In this document: positions 36,201 to 48,503 of the stretch, piece after piece
How positions within the stretch are numbered: the stretch's first letter is position 1
How the letters are laid out: every line of letters starts with the position of its first letter
Origin: Brasenia schreberi
Taxonomy: Eukaryota; Streptophyta; Magnoliopsida; Nymphaeales; Cabombaceae
DNA: 64,000 bases
Assembly: GCA_036023115.1 (NCBI GenBank)
Contig: JAYKKT010000087.1
Span: 12,974,001-13,038,000 of the forward strand
Reading direction: 5' to 3'
Notes under the pieces: generated by a model
Seen by the model: only the letters and a program-made list of their open reading frames with translations
What the model was told of the DNA's origin: nothing
Database searches by the model: none
Program-made: the position numbers and the translations under genes

Positions 36201-36472
36201 GGATAACTCGATTCGAACTCTAGACTGAGCCTGAAATGGGCAGCCAGTTTTTCATTTTTGTCCCGTAGAATTGGCAAGCTGGGGTTAGGCATACAGGAGA
36301 GCTGTTGTCCTTATGCTAGCTAAAAATGACTCGTTATCTTATGCTGGGAGCCTTGTTCTATTTGCTCCTTCACATGCATTAGGACACTAGCACCACCCAA
36401 GCTTTGTGGCAAGCCAATTAATCAACTGTTGTGCCACGGACAAGAAACTCAATTATTTGTCGTCCATTCTCC

Positions 36473-36508
<36 letters not shown>

Positions 36509-36620
36509 ATCAGGTCTATTTCTTATTTATTATTAAGGATGGATATAGATTATAGCATAAGACAGCTATTGGAACAAGCTCCATAGATGTCGAAATACCA
36601 CCACATAGCTCGAACAGGTT
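33201..36620. other. Intergenic region, low-confidence repeats only
   Basis: A GC-rich patch at 33935-34070 has repeated GGGCC/GGCCC motifs typical of dispersed plant repeats. A 158-codon frame at 34993-35469 has no family features. A (GA)n run is at 36475-36506. Nothing else supportable. Confidence 0.5.
36475..36506. repeat. (GA)n microsatellite
   Basis: Pure AG dinucleotide run about 140 bp beyond the stop codon of the lectin gene. Confidence 0.95.
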
Positions 36621-36645
36621 TTAGGATAAGCAGGTAGGTTTACGT

Positions 36646-37826
36646 TCAGAAGACAGGATTGATCTTCCAGAGCTGATTGTCTTGCTGGTTCCAGGTCCAC
36701 AGCACGCACGCGTTTCCGTCCTTAATGCCTCCATGCTTGACGTCTCCCTGGAAGACGTCCAGGTTGAGCTGGATGTTGTGAGCCATCCTAATGGTCTTAA
36801 ATCCCTCGCCCATGTCCTCACTCTGTGACCACATCACCGATTCCTCATATGACCCTGGCTCGTAATTTGTCAGCAGAACCTGCCATTCAATACATCAAAT
36901 TTTAAATTGTTACCATGTAATCATGCATCAAAGACATGGTCGAGCATCTCCCCTCTTGAGCACCATGCACGTCTGGTGACATCTAATCAACCACTGATCT
37001 TAATCTTAACACACACACGCACATCACAGCGCTCGCACACACACATGTTACAGCTCATGATCATCTCACTTTTTCACCAATGAATACTGCAAATAAATAA
37101 AAGTGTTGAGAATTCATATGTATAACAAATCGAAACTGATATAGCTGATGGAAAATCAGTCATGATCCAATCAAGTCAAACGTGATTACCTCTTGGTAAG
37201 CCCCTGGAGCATGACGAAGTGCCTTCCCTGTAGCCTTGTTGACGAGGCAAAAGGCAGGGTGCCCGACCGAGTCCTTTACACTCCTGGACCATGATTCATC
37301 CTTAACCCATTGCTGCATCATAAATCACCACTATTATTGTCACCACGAACCTAGGAATCCAACTTTAAGGTGCATACTTATGAATGTATTCATGCGCATA
37401 AATACGACTAAAACCAATTCTAATGTTTTTATTCAGGATTAACTAACAGGAAGGAACATCTATCTGTGCATGGTGGTGTTACGAAATAAAAGTGAAGCAC
37501 CTCACCTGGCTCAGATCATTTGGGTCGTACATCATCATGGCAACCCTGCCATTCCTGACACCCAAGGCAAAGTCAGTGTTACCCTTGCATGCGACCCTAA
37601 CGGTGCGGCCCTGTGGGAGAACTGGAAGCTGACCCAGAAACCTGTTGCCAGCCAGAAAAGAGTTGTGAGCCATGGGGGAGCATTCGTTTGGGCGCATCAT
37701 CTGGGGCTGATCTTCGTATGCATAGCTGTTGTCACTCTCGCATGACTCGGAATGGCGAATAAGATTACCCTTCCTCCCACGTGCTAGGAACCCAGATTGA
37801 GAAGGCCTAATCACAGAGTGTGCCAT
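36646..37826 (-). CDS. EUL-domain (ricin B-like) lectin, EULS3-type
   Basis: Three exons on the minus strand: 37826-37506, 37312-37190 and 36879-36646, all phase 0, giving 225 residues. Residues 1-70 are a variable, Ser/Asn-rich N-terminal region. From about residue 70 a Euonymus-type lectin domain follows: VRVACKGNTDFALGVRNGRV, MYDPNDLSQ/QWVKDESWS, GHPAFCLVNKATGKALRH, then SVMWSQSEDMGEGFKTIRM, NIQLNLDVFQGD and VLWTWNQQDNQLWKI. This is the beta-trefoil carbohydrate-binding domain of plant EUL proteins; single-domain EULS3 forms are nucleocytoplasmic and linked to stress and ABA responses. The splice joins restore conserved text (SQ/QWVKDE, AYQE/VLLTNY). No signal peptide, as expected for the family. 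Complete and intact. Confidence 0.93.
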
Positions 37827-37910
37827 GGATTATGTTAGAGAGAGAGAGTATTGGCTGGTTTTGTACTTAAGGTTGGTTGGGCTCTGGCTTGAGGGAGGGA
37901 GTTTCAAGGG

Positions 37911-37940
37911 TTTATATAGAGAGAGGGATTAGCGACAAGG

Positions 37941-37974
<34 letters not shown>
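37911..37974 (-). promoter_or_regulatory. TATA box and GA tract upstream of the lectin gene
   Basis: TATATAAA on the minus strand at 37918-37911, 85 bp upstream of the ATG. A (GA)n tract at 37945-37974 lies just upstream and could bind plant GAGA-binding factors; that last point is inference. Confidence 0.7.
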
Positions 37975-37978
<4 letters not shown>

Positions 37979-39654
37979 TATTATGATGTCATGATAGATA
38001 ATGGAGAATATTTTATCTTCTCATAAAGTAGGCAGCCTATGTTTCACGAGTATGCTGTTATGGGCCACGTACCCATATTAAGTATGTATCGAGAATGGGT
38101 ACATGTATTGGTATATCGGATACATATCGATACGATAAAACGATGTACTGATATGCATACCCAATATAAGTATGCATACTTAATGGATCATATTGACAAT
38201 ACATATATAGGTTGTCCGATCCAAAATTCAACTATAAATCTAGAAAACAAACCCTAATCCCCAACGTCTCTCTATGCTCTCAGTGCTCCGTCTCATGTGC
38301 TCATCATCGACGACTACGAGCAGTGAATGACCGACGACTGCGAATAACATACCCATGCAATATAGGTGTGTAGACATTATATATGATGAACTTTTTGATG
38401 CATATGGGGCTTCTGATATATTTTTTAGAGGTTGAGATCTCTAAAGATTGTCGGTTTCATTTGCATTTCTCTGAACAACTATATTATTCTTAATTCCTTA
38501 TTCTTTGATGATAAGTTATCTATCTGGGTTTCACACTGATTTATTTTGACAGGTTACCCCAATTCTGAAGAACCCACCAACCGAGAGCAGCTTCACCGAC
38601 ATTCTTGTCAAGAAGCCTCCTTCAAATCCAGGTCGGGGAAGCTATCCTTATGTGGTTTTTTGTTATGAATTTGGTTTCTAGGTTTGGTAAGACTGTTGAT
38701 TATGTAAACCACCATTTATGAGCTTTAATTATTGATATGTTTCTTTTCCTATGTTTTTTGTTTGTGGACACTTTTGATCTTGAATCCATGGGTTTTATGA
38801 GAATTTAGTGCTCGCTCAACAGAATGATGATACTCTATTCTATTCGGCTTTCAATTCAATTAGGAGTCGACTTCGACTTTGAGGATTTCTCTTTTTCATG
38901 TTTTTTTACTTTGCCTCTTTTGAAGTGTTTTCAAAATAATTTATTCATAATTTCATGATGATTTGGCGTTGGTAAATCTATTTACCAGGGGTAAGTAAAT
39001 AACAATCTATGTGATGATATTTCTCAATTGGTAAATCTTTTCCCCTTTTGACAAAATTACGTGCTATAAGACATTCTAAAGTGCTTCTTTTTGTGTCTAG
39101 CATTCTCCATTGTCTCTTCATGAGATGTTATCTGTGTAAGATGAGTTTGTTGTTGTCTTCTTTTAATAATTTATCTTCTGCTTCATTTGCTTGGTGAAAT
39201 TGCTCTTTGGAGTAGGTGATGTTCAAATTAATTTGGTAGACCAGGGATATAAACTACTAGCTATAGTTTTCTAAAACTTGAATCTTAAGCTAGTTATTTG
39301 CTAACATCTCCTGTTTTTGATAAATATATGTGACAATTCAATGAATGCACTAAACACGAAATATTTATCTCTGGTTTATTATTGTTCCAACATTTATCTC
39401 TCATGATCATGCCTTATTTTTGCTTGATATTTGTGATTCTATTTTTGTTTATTGATAGTCATATATTGTTCATTTTCAGATGTCTAATATGTCTTATAGT
39501 GGTAATACTTCATTCTATCACAAGTAAATTTTGGGCATATGTATCCTTGTTAAAAGATAAAAAGAGAGAAGGTGAAAATGCAAGTTGACATTGTAACTAT
39601 TGTCGCTTAAGTTACAAAGGGTTTTATTTTATGGTGAAGTATTATTTATTAAAA

Positions 39655-42600
39655 GAACAACAACTACAACAACAACAACTAAGCCTTTTCCCATACTAGA
39701 CGAGGTCGGCTACCTGGATTCTTTGTTTCCACAGATCCCTATCGTGTGCCATGTTAGCAGTTAACCCCCAATAAGTTAGATCATTCTTTATTGTTTCTTT
39801 CCAACACTTTTGTGGTCGTCCTCTACCTCTTTTAATACTTTCCAAATTTAGTTTTTCTAACCTTCTTAGAGGTTTTCTTTTGATCTTCTTTCTATATGTC
39901 CAAACCATCTTAAACGATATTCTCTCATTTTATCCTCTATTGGTGCCACTCCTAATTTGTTTCTAATAACCTCATTATGTATACGGTCTTTTCTTGTATG
40001 ACCACTCATCCATCTCAACATCTTCATTTCTGTCACAAACATCTTTTGTACATGTTGATGATTAACTGCCTAACACTCAGAACCATAAAACATGGTAGGC
40101 CTAATTGCTGCTCTATAATATTTACCTTTTAATTTTAATGGTATCTTCTTATCACAAAGAATACCTGATGCTCCTCTCCATTTTAACCAACCAACATTAA
40201 TTCTAAGCGTAACATCTCCATCAATTCTTCCATCAATTTGAAAAATTGACCCTAGGTATTTAAAACTTTCCTTTTGGAGAATGCAATGTGTGACAATTTT
40301 AATTTTTATGTCCTCTGAGGTAACCAAATGATCAAACTTACATTCCATATATTTTGTCTTTGTTCTACTAAGTCGGAGGCCTTTGCTTTCTAATGTTTCT
40401 CTCCATAGTTCCAATTTTCTATTAACTTTTTCTTTAGACTCCTCCACTAATACAATGTCATCTGCAAATAACATACACCAAGGTACTTCATCTTGAATAT
40501 GTTTTGTTAACTCATCCATCACCATTATAAACAAGTATGGACTTAAAGTTGATCCTTGATGTAACCCAATATTAACTTCAAAGAAGTCTGTCGTTCCTTT
40601 ATGAGTTCTCACACATATTTTTGCACCATCATAGATGACTCTTATAAGGTTAATATATGTCAATGGGATACCTCTTTTTCCCAAAGTTCTCCAAAGAACC
40701 TCCCTCAGTACCCTATCATAAGCTTTTTCTAGATCAATAAATATCATGTGAAAGTCTTTCTTTTATGCTCTAAAATGTTCCATAAGACGTCTCAAAAGGT
40801 GAATCGCTTCAATAGTAGATTTGCCTAACATAAATCCAAATTGGTTCTCTGTTGTACTTGATACTTGTCTTAACCTACGTTCGATAATTCTTTCACATAA
40901 TTTCATAGTATGACTCATTAACTTGATACCTCGATAATTCGCACAATTTTGAATGTCTCCCTTGTTCTTATATATGGGTATAAGTGTACTTGCTCTCCAT
41001 TCCTCGGGCATCTTTTGGTTTTTCCATATTTTATTAAATAGTCTTGTGAGCCAAGTGATTCCTATTTCTCCTAGTATTTTCCAAACTTCTATAGGAATAT
41101 TATCTGGTTCTACCGATTTACCACCCTTCATATGTTTAAGAGCCTCTTTGACTTCATTCTTTTGAATACGTCGGTAGAAATTGTGGTTTATATACTTTTC
41201 TTACTTGGCTAAATCTCCTAAACTAATACTAACATCTTTATTTTCATTAAAAAGATTATAAAAATAGTTTTTTCATCTATTTCTTATATCATCATTTGCC
41301 ACTAGAATTTTTTCATCCTCGTCTTTTATGCATCTAACATAATTAAGATCTTTAGTTTTCTTATCTCTAGCCCTAGCTATCCTAAAAAATATCTCTTTCA
41401 CCCTCTTTTGAGTTGAGTTTTTTATATAAGTCATCCCAAATCTTAGCTTTTGCTTCACTAACGACCTTTTTCGCTTCCTTCTTTGCTTTCTCATAAGCTT
41501 CTAAAGTTTCACTAGTTTTCTTAGCATAATGTAATTTGTAACATACCCTCTTTGCCTTGATTTTATTTTGTACTACTTCACTCCACCACCAAGCTTCTTT
41601 TTATGCCGGTACACCTCCCTTAGATACCCCTAACACATCTTTCGCCACTTTCCTAATATGTATAGCCATATTGTTCCACATATCACAGGGTGTACCAACA
41701 TAATTCCAAACATCTCCTTGAAGGACTTTCTGTTTAAATATATCTTCTTTCTAGCTTTTGAGGTTTCACCATTTAGTCCGAATAGTCGATGCACTCTTTT
41801 CTTCTTTGTCCATTTTTTTATTTGTAAATCCATAACTAAAAGTCGATGTTGGGTGGTTAAGCTTTCTCCTGGAATTACCTTACAATCTTTACAATACGCT
41901 CTATCTTTTTTTCTACAAATAAAGTAATCAATTTGTGTTTGTGATAAGCCACTCTTATAAGTAATTAAATGTTTATCTCATTTTTTGAAGATTGTATTGA
42001 CTATAAAGAGATCAAATGACATAGAAAAATTTAAAATCTCCCTACCTTTCTCATTTATATCCCCAAAACCAAAGTTTCCATGAATCCCTTGATATCTTAA
42101 TGCCTCTTTACTGACATGTCCATTTAAATCTCCTCCTAAACAAATCATCTTCCTTTGTGGAATCTTTTGAAACACCTTATCTAACTCTTCCCAAAAAAAT
42201 GTCTTTATACTATCTTCTAGTCCTACTTGGGGTGCGTAAGCACAAACTATATTCAAAACCTCTGCTCTAAACACTAATTTCAACGTTATGATTCGATCAC
42301 CATATCGTTGTATGTCTACTACACTCTCCTTTAAATCTTTATTTATGATAATACCAACTCCATTTCGAGCCTTTTCTTTACCTGACTACCATAATTTAAA
42401 ACCTGTATCCTCTATCTCCTTTGCTTTTTCTCCAACTCATTTTGTCTCTTGTAAACATAGAATATGAATCTTTCTCCGAATCATAGTATCTACCACCTCC
42501 ATTAGCATACCCGATAATGTTCTGATATTTAAAGAACTAATACGAATCTTATTATCTAGGACTAGCTTCCTTACCCCCCGCATCCGTCCATAATCAAAAT

Positions 42601-42941
42601 GCGAAGACACTCTCTGAAAAATTTTCACTACATTCGGGCGGCAATGTAGCGGGACTAACTTCTTTACCCACACCCGTCCATGATGTAGGAACTCTCTTTG
42701 CAATTGATTCACTACATTCGGGCGAAAATGTAGTGGCCCTTGCTTACTTCTTACTGCATTCGGGCTCTGTAACACGTCGCTAGTCGGGGATGCCTGAAAG
42801 CAATGCTCATAATTTTTGTAATCCATGTTGTAAAAATCTGACGAAGTTTTACGCTGGCTGTCGAAAGCCTAACACAACCCTCCTCCTTTATTCAGGCTTG
42901 GGACCAGCAATGCAAGGATGATCCCTTACATGGGCGGAGTT
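39655..42941 (-). mobile_element. Near full-length RTE-clade LINE
   Basis: Inserted in the hAT element and flanked by a perfect 18-bp target duplication, AAGTATTATTTATTAAAA (39637-39654 and 42942-42959). Minus-strand order: a 5' leader; endonuclease text (ISSLNIRTLSG, ILCLQETK near 42440; VCAYAPQVG, CLGGDLNGHV near 42130); then reverse transcriptase (PDNIPIEVWKILG, PIYKNKGD near 40970, MIFIDLEKAYDRV near 40745, GLHQGSTLSPYLF, MLFADDIVL near 40460). Next come the C-terminal YGSE and WLKWRGASG blocks, and a (TTG)n-type 3' tail. About 3.29 kb, the size of RTE elements, which encode one endonuclease-RT protein. Frame breaks and stops show it is inactive. The CRY2 intron copy is the same family. 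Confidence 0.93.
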
Positions 42942-43224
42942 AAGTATTATTTATTAAAAAAGAAAAAGAAAATTGTATAGTTATTTGCTTTGCTGTTACT
43001 GATCAATAACTTTCAAAGATGAGACTAATTAAGAAAGAAACATATGAAAGAGTAAGACAAGTCCAAGTTTCCTTACATATTAGAATTACAAGTTTGAATT
43101 CACCTACATGTGAATCATTTGATGAAAGTAAGAGAAAAAGAGGAGTGAAAGCCAATTATTAAAAGTATTTAACAATGAACCAAGGAATCATTTGATATGT
43201 GAAATAGCATGGTTATTTTTTTTC

Positions 43225-45010
43225 TACAGGTTTGTCTTTTAATGTAGCTAGAAATACTTACTATATTAGTGCATTTAAATATGTTGTTAACAACTCAATT
43301 CCAAGTTTTATTCTACCTAGTTATAATATTGTTAGGACTACACTATTAGAGAGAGAAAGCTCATTTAATGGGATTGTTTCAACCTGTCAAAGACACTTGG
43401 CTAGAAAAGAGAGTGAGCATAGTTATAGATAGACAGATTCATGTATAAAGAAGGCTTTTGATTAACTTTATGGGTATTTCAGATACAAGGTCTATGTTTT
43501 TAAGGTCTATTAATTGTTCTGATAAGATAAAAGATAAGAACTTTATTGCGGATAAAATTATAAAAGTTATTAATGAGATTGGATCTCACAATGTCATGTA
43601 AGCTATAACAAATAATGCACCGGTTTGTAGAGCTATTGGAATGATTATTGAATCAGTTTATCCTAATGTTTTTTGTATGTCATGTATAATGCATATATTA
43701 AACTTTGCTTTGACAAATATTTATCAGCCTTAGAACTCTATAAATAATAAAGTTTCTTATAATAAGTATTATTGTATAACGGATGTTAATGATGATGTCA
43801 TTGCTATTAAAATTTTTATAATGAATCATTCTATGAGGTTAGCAATGCATAACCAATTTGTGCATATAAAGTTACTTGTTGTTGCTAAAATAAGATTTGC
43901 TTCGATGATTATTATGTTAAAAATGATAATAATTATCACCCATGATCTTCAAAGAATGATTATCAGTGACCAATGGTCACATTATAGAGATGATGATGTT
44001 TCAAAGGTTGATGTTGTGAAAGATATGATTTTGAATGATCTTTGGTGGGATAAGATATTATATTTTAGACTTCACAAAGACTATTTATGATATGATTTGA
44101 CTATGCGATACCGGTAAGTCAATCTTTCATCTGGTTTATAAGAAATGAGGCTCTATGATTGAGTAACTAAGGTCAGCTATTTATCAATAATAAGGCAAAA
44201 AGTTGAATCAATATTATACCTTCTAGAGAGTAGTGTATGATATTCTCATTGATAGATGAATCAAAAGTTACACACCACTTTATTGCTTGTATATTTTTTA
44301 AATCTGAGGTAAACTCTTTTAAGTTTTAAGATTTAAATAACTTTCTTATCGTTTGATCATTATATTGTTACTTGATATTCTTGTATTCTAATTTCTAGGT
44401 ATTATAAAAGGCAATGACTTGAAGAATTTCTTAATAGAATTTCTCGCACAAATATAATAAAATTTGCGAAGGAATAAATAAATGTCTTTGAAGGTTCTTT
44501 TAAGATTCACATGAAATACTAAAAGTAACAAAAGAATTTATCAAATTCTCAAGCAACGAAGAAGAACTTGGACAATTCGATTGTTTAGAAAATATATTGA
44601 GTTTATCCCTAAAGGAATAAAGGGTTATTTATGGATCATAAATTCTCAAGCTTCAAACAACCACTTTAAAACTTCTTTTGCAGTCATGCTCATCTTCATG
44701 TTGTAAAAGAAATTTGAACACATATTCCTTTATCTATTCTTATATAAAAAATAAGTTGAAGCCTTAAAGAAGTAAAAATTTGGTTTTTGTTCATATAAAC
44801 CTTTGTCTTCTTTCAAAAAAGAGTAAGTATTACATGCAAGGTGAGACAAAAATGTGGGATATTAGTGGAGATATCAGGATACGTTTGAGGGAACAAGAAT
44901 TATTGAAGTTGCATCATTATCTTTTGATCAACCAAATATGAAAGCGGTTCTTTTTACAAATGATAGCGAAGAAAATATTGAGATCAAGACTATTAGAGTT
45001 TGAAGGTTAA
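43225..45010 (+). pseudogene. Decayed hAT transposase
   Basis: Opens after an acceptor-like TTTTCTACAG with SFNVARNTYYISAFKYVV and SIPSFILPSYNIVRTTLL, which fits the DUF659 region of plant hAT transposases. Later frames give GISDTRSMFLRSINCSDK, then NFIADKIIKVINEIG and MSCIMHILNFAL (the conserved C..H block). Near 44850-45010 it reads ISGDIRIRL and IEVASLSFDQPNMKAV. Many stops and frameshifts. The N-terminal BED-finger part was not recognised. Confidence 0.75.
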
Positions 45011-45462
45011 TGTATTTAAATTCAAAGATATTGTTTTTAGAAAATGAATTTTGATATGAAAGCCATACGTATACAATTCATTAATGTTATTGAATGAAAC
45101 TTTCTTGTTTTCATATGTTGTATTTATTTGGCTCTAGATGTATTTGATGTTACGAGAAGTTGTCCTTATGTTGTTACCAGTAAATGCTTTGCTATAAATT
45201 TAAGATCAAGATCACATATATATTCACCAAAATAGATATCTTAGGCATTCTCTTGTAAATTGTTGATTGAATTTGATATTTATCTTCCAAGCACCCGCTC
45301 TAAAATGTAATGCTTATATTTGTATTTATATTTATCTATATACATTTATCTTTTTATTATATTTCTTAATAATGATGTATACATACCTTAGTTTTAAAAA
45401 AATTTGCATACCCATACCGGATACTGGTACCGTACCCATATCTAAGCAACATAGTAGGCAGT

Positions 45463-46849
45463 CGATATAAAAAAAATGCCATAAAAAATTTAAACTCGAT
45501 CGAGATTTGAGTTCTTTTTCTACTAGAATGTATATAAATACTAATCCAGAGTAACTGATCTGGAGTACTTGTGCATTATTATTCCATGGGAAATATTACT
45601 GCGGTTTCGTCGAGTCACTGTGTATTTATTTCTCAATCGTGTTGAAAAAAAATGTGGATTTTTATTTCTTTTCTTGAAATAAAAGTTAAAGTTCCTTGAA
45701 CGTAAATGTGACAATAACCTTAAACCAACGCAAATATAAACATGACTTCTTGTCATGAAGGATTTGTCAGCAACAGAACCAATTAGAAGCACGACAAGTG
45801 TATTTTGAAATAAAAAAGTATGTCTGCCTCTGTTTTAAACTTACCAAACCTACGATTAGTAGTCTGTGCTTTTCTCTGAAGAGAATCATCGCACTAGTCT
45901 GCCTTCAGTTCATTAATTACTTTATGTGAATCGACGTTGAAGCCACCTACCTTTCACTTGTTCGTTCAAGACACCCGACCGGTGGTGCTCTTTTGTCTAA
46001 CCAGAACAAATGTAAATTACGTAAGATAAGAGAAATGGGAACTCTTATCGCTGTGCGCTCACCACTTATATTGAAGAATGGTCTGTAGAAGGCCATGTAT
46101 GCACTCTCATGGCCCCATGTACCTTTCTAGAAAAGAAAAAGTTACAAAAGATGCAAGACGCAAGTACTGAAAGTAGTGTTTACAATTAGTGAAGGTGTTG
46201 TGACAAGTGCGCTTCGTATAGCAGGTGCTCCAAGTAATATTTGGTAAGTTGCGTTTTGTCTCACTTGCATTACCATGTTGTTGCTCTATCAAAAAGTAAT
46301 GACAACCCCTCTCAAAATTCTTGAGTACTTTGATTGCCTTTAAAAGTTTTTGAGTACTTCAATTTATTGGGAAAATGTTGGATTTTAAAAAGCATATGGG
46401 GTGTTGAATGGATTGAGGTCCTTCATACCTAGGGAATCAGCTTTCTCAATCCTTGCTACCGTCCTCTATCATTCCACCCATTTCAAAATAGTTGTGTGCG
46501 TACATATGATGGTCTAGTCAGCAAAAGAGCATCTTACTTTGTAGTTGTGATAGGTCAAAGGAACGTGTCTGCGAGTAATGTCTGATTTTTTCTTCTTGGA
46601 TGCCCTTCTTAGTGTGCATGCATATGTTGAAGGTTATTGACACATTGCCTACGAAAAAGAGGGTGTATTTGATCTCGACAAGGTTTATGAAAAGCTCAAA
46701 TGCAAGCGCATCCATCATATATGTGTTGACTGAGGTTGGGCTTGAGCTGAAGTTCATTGACATTATGAAGGTCTCTTTGCATTGCTAGCTTCACAATAGC
46801 CCATCATCCCTATTGCCCCCAATATAGATATTGAGGTCGGGTCGATCAA
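45463..46849. other. Intergenic region
   Basis: No supported gene. Short minus-strand frames near 46518-46763 could belong to the retroelement remnant that follows. Confidence 0.45.
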
Positions 46850-47480
46850 CATTATGATAGGTTTGATTGTTTGCGTTGTTGATTGTTTTCTCAATTTTTT
46901 TGTTGAGGTAATCCCTCTTTTAGTATCTCATTTTTACACAGCTGAAACACTTAACTCGAGAAGTGGTTTCTTATATTTTCTTAAAAGATTGACCACCCTT
47001 TTTTTAATTTTTGTGAACTTCTTGTTTAGTTTATTTCTTCTTTGGTTGGTTTTGGAGTTGGACCATATCTCATCTTATATTACTAGCAATTTCTTCCTTT
47101 TATTTTTATTCATAGGTTCTTACTCAAATGATAGTTTTAGGGGCAATTTCGAAAAGTTTATTTCAGGCCCTAGTCTAAGGGCAGTAATGACTATGTTCTA
47201 TAATGGGAGAAGATTGTTCAGTATGATGGATATTTGCATCGATTCTGAGATGACTAATTTGGCTATAGTTAAATCTCTTGTCATTACTAATATATGGTTT
47301 ACATGTTCCACTATATTATCTCCTTCTTTAATTTTATAAGAGTTATATTTTTGTAGCATTAATTGAACATGTAGTTTATATGTAGTGACATATTTAGTTA
47401 TAGAGTCAAATAACTCTTGTGATCTCAAATTCTTCGAAGACCCTTATTAGATCATTCTCCATGTATGTTAACATGACCGG
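46850..47480 (-). mobile_element. Copia gag (UBN2-like) remnant
   Basis: The minus strand reads LFDSITKYVTTYKLHVQL, KIKEGDNIVEHVNHILVM and ESMQISIILNNLLPL, then YIVITALRPGLK. This fits the gag pattern of plant copia elements (..EGDSV.EH.., ..ILNSLPP.., ..VTAL..). Stops interrupt it, and no LTR, integrase or RT was recognised. Confidence 0.6.
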
Positions 47481-48243
47481 TTTTTCTATCGTGTCATCTT
47501 TTAGAAATTTTTGTACATCTTTATTTATTGCTCTGAGGCATCAGGTGGTGGTGGATGCAGTGTTTCCTTCAGTACATACTTTACACCTTCAAGTGTAAGA
47601 GCTAACGGAATTCGTCTTTTTCACATTTGAAAGTTTAGACCGTTTAAATTTTTTGTATTTTCTAATTCAGATACACATATTCTAGAATTCATTTTTATGT
47701 GTTTGACAAAATTAACAAACAGACGGTCTATAAAGAAAATATTTAACATGCAACAAACAACATATAGTAGAATTTTAACTAACAAAATCTATAATATCCA
47801 AATACTATATCGTAAATAACTCATGGTACTTAAAACTAGTTTTATACACGTTTTAAGCATCATTTTGAGTTTTAATAACCTGATTCTATTGCAGAAAACT
47901 GGGAATAAATCTGTAATTTCCTCAAAAAATTTGCCTCTGATAATTTCCAAAATGCTAGGGGTAGAACAGTAATTTTATTTATTTATCCAGTTTTGTAATT
48001 TTCCAAAAGATTAAAAACAAAAAAGATACTAACTTGTATAAAATATCTACGATGTGTTCAAAAGGTTGAAGAGAGATGAGACATACTTTTGAATCACCAA
48101 CTGATGTGTTGGTGATCTTCTCAGGCTTTGACATTCAACCTCTATAAAATCGTTGCTGCAAGTCAGGTTTTGGTGATTTAGAAGAGTATTTCGTGTTGCT
48201 TGGCATTTCTAAACATGGCGTGCCATCGGTTGAAACTTTGCTC
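47481..48243. other. Intergenic region
   Basis: AT-rich DNA with no gene that I can support; it may include more of the gag remnant near 47500-47650. Confidence 0.45.
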
Positions 48244-48276
48244 GATACATGTGTGTATATATATATATATGAGTAA

Positions 48277-48316
<40 letters not shown>

Positions 48317-48366
48317 GTATATATATGAGTAAATATATATATGTATATATATGTGTAAATATATAT
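48244..48366. repeat. Interrupted (TA)n tract
   Basis: Long TA runs separated by GAGTAA and GTGTAA units, itself a higher-order repeat. Confidence 0.95.
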
Positions 48367-48417
48367 AGCATGTATAGTACTAATTTTATTGACACGCAGA
48401 TCATTAAGTCAACTGTC

Positions 48418-48503
48418 AGGGCTATGTGACTCCCACGACAGTGAATTTGGTTCGAGGGGCGTGGATGTGTGTAAGGCTTCGGGCTCCCGTTGTAACAAAA
48501 AAG
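48418..48503 (+). mobile_element. tRNA-derived SINE, copy D
   Basis: The plus strand carries B box GGTTCGAGGGG (48449-48459), then GTGTGTAAGGCTTCGGGCTCCC, TTGTAACAAAAAAG. It shares the 3' end with copies A-C but in the opposite orientation. The A box is degenerate. Confidence 0.7.

Larger units (their letters stand above)
38037..45454 (+). mobile_element. hAT DNA transposon with nested LINE
   Basis: The left end CTATGTTTCACGAGTATG and the inverted right end (minus strand CTATGTTGCTTAGATATG) are imperfect terminal inverted repeats. They are flanked by an 8-bp target duplication, TAGGCAGC (38029-38036) and TAGGCAGT (45455-45462), one mismatch; eight bases is the hAT hallmark. Subterminal GTATC/GATAC-type motifs cluster at both ends. 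hAT transposase remnants lie at 43225-45010. Without the 3.3-kb LINE the element is about 4.1 kb, normal for an autonomous hAT. Confidence 0.8.

Noticed and set aside
42840..42941. LINE 5' end as another SINE copy (shares GCCTAACAC)
   Set aside because: The shared stretch is short and it lacks A/B boxes; it belongs to the LINE leader.
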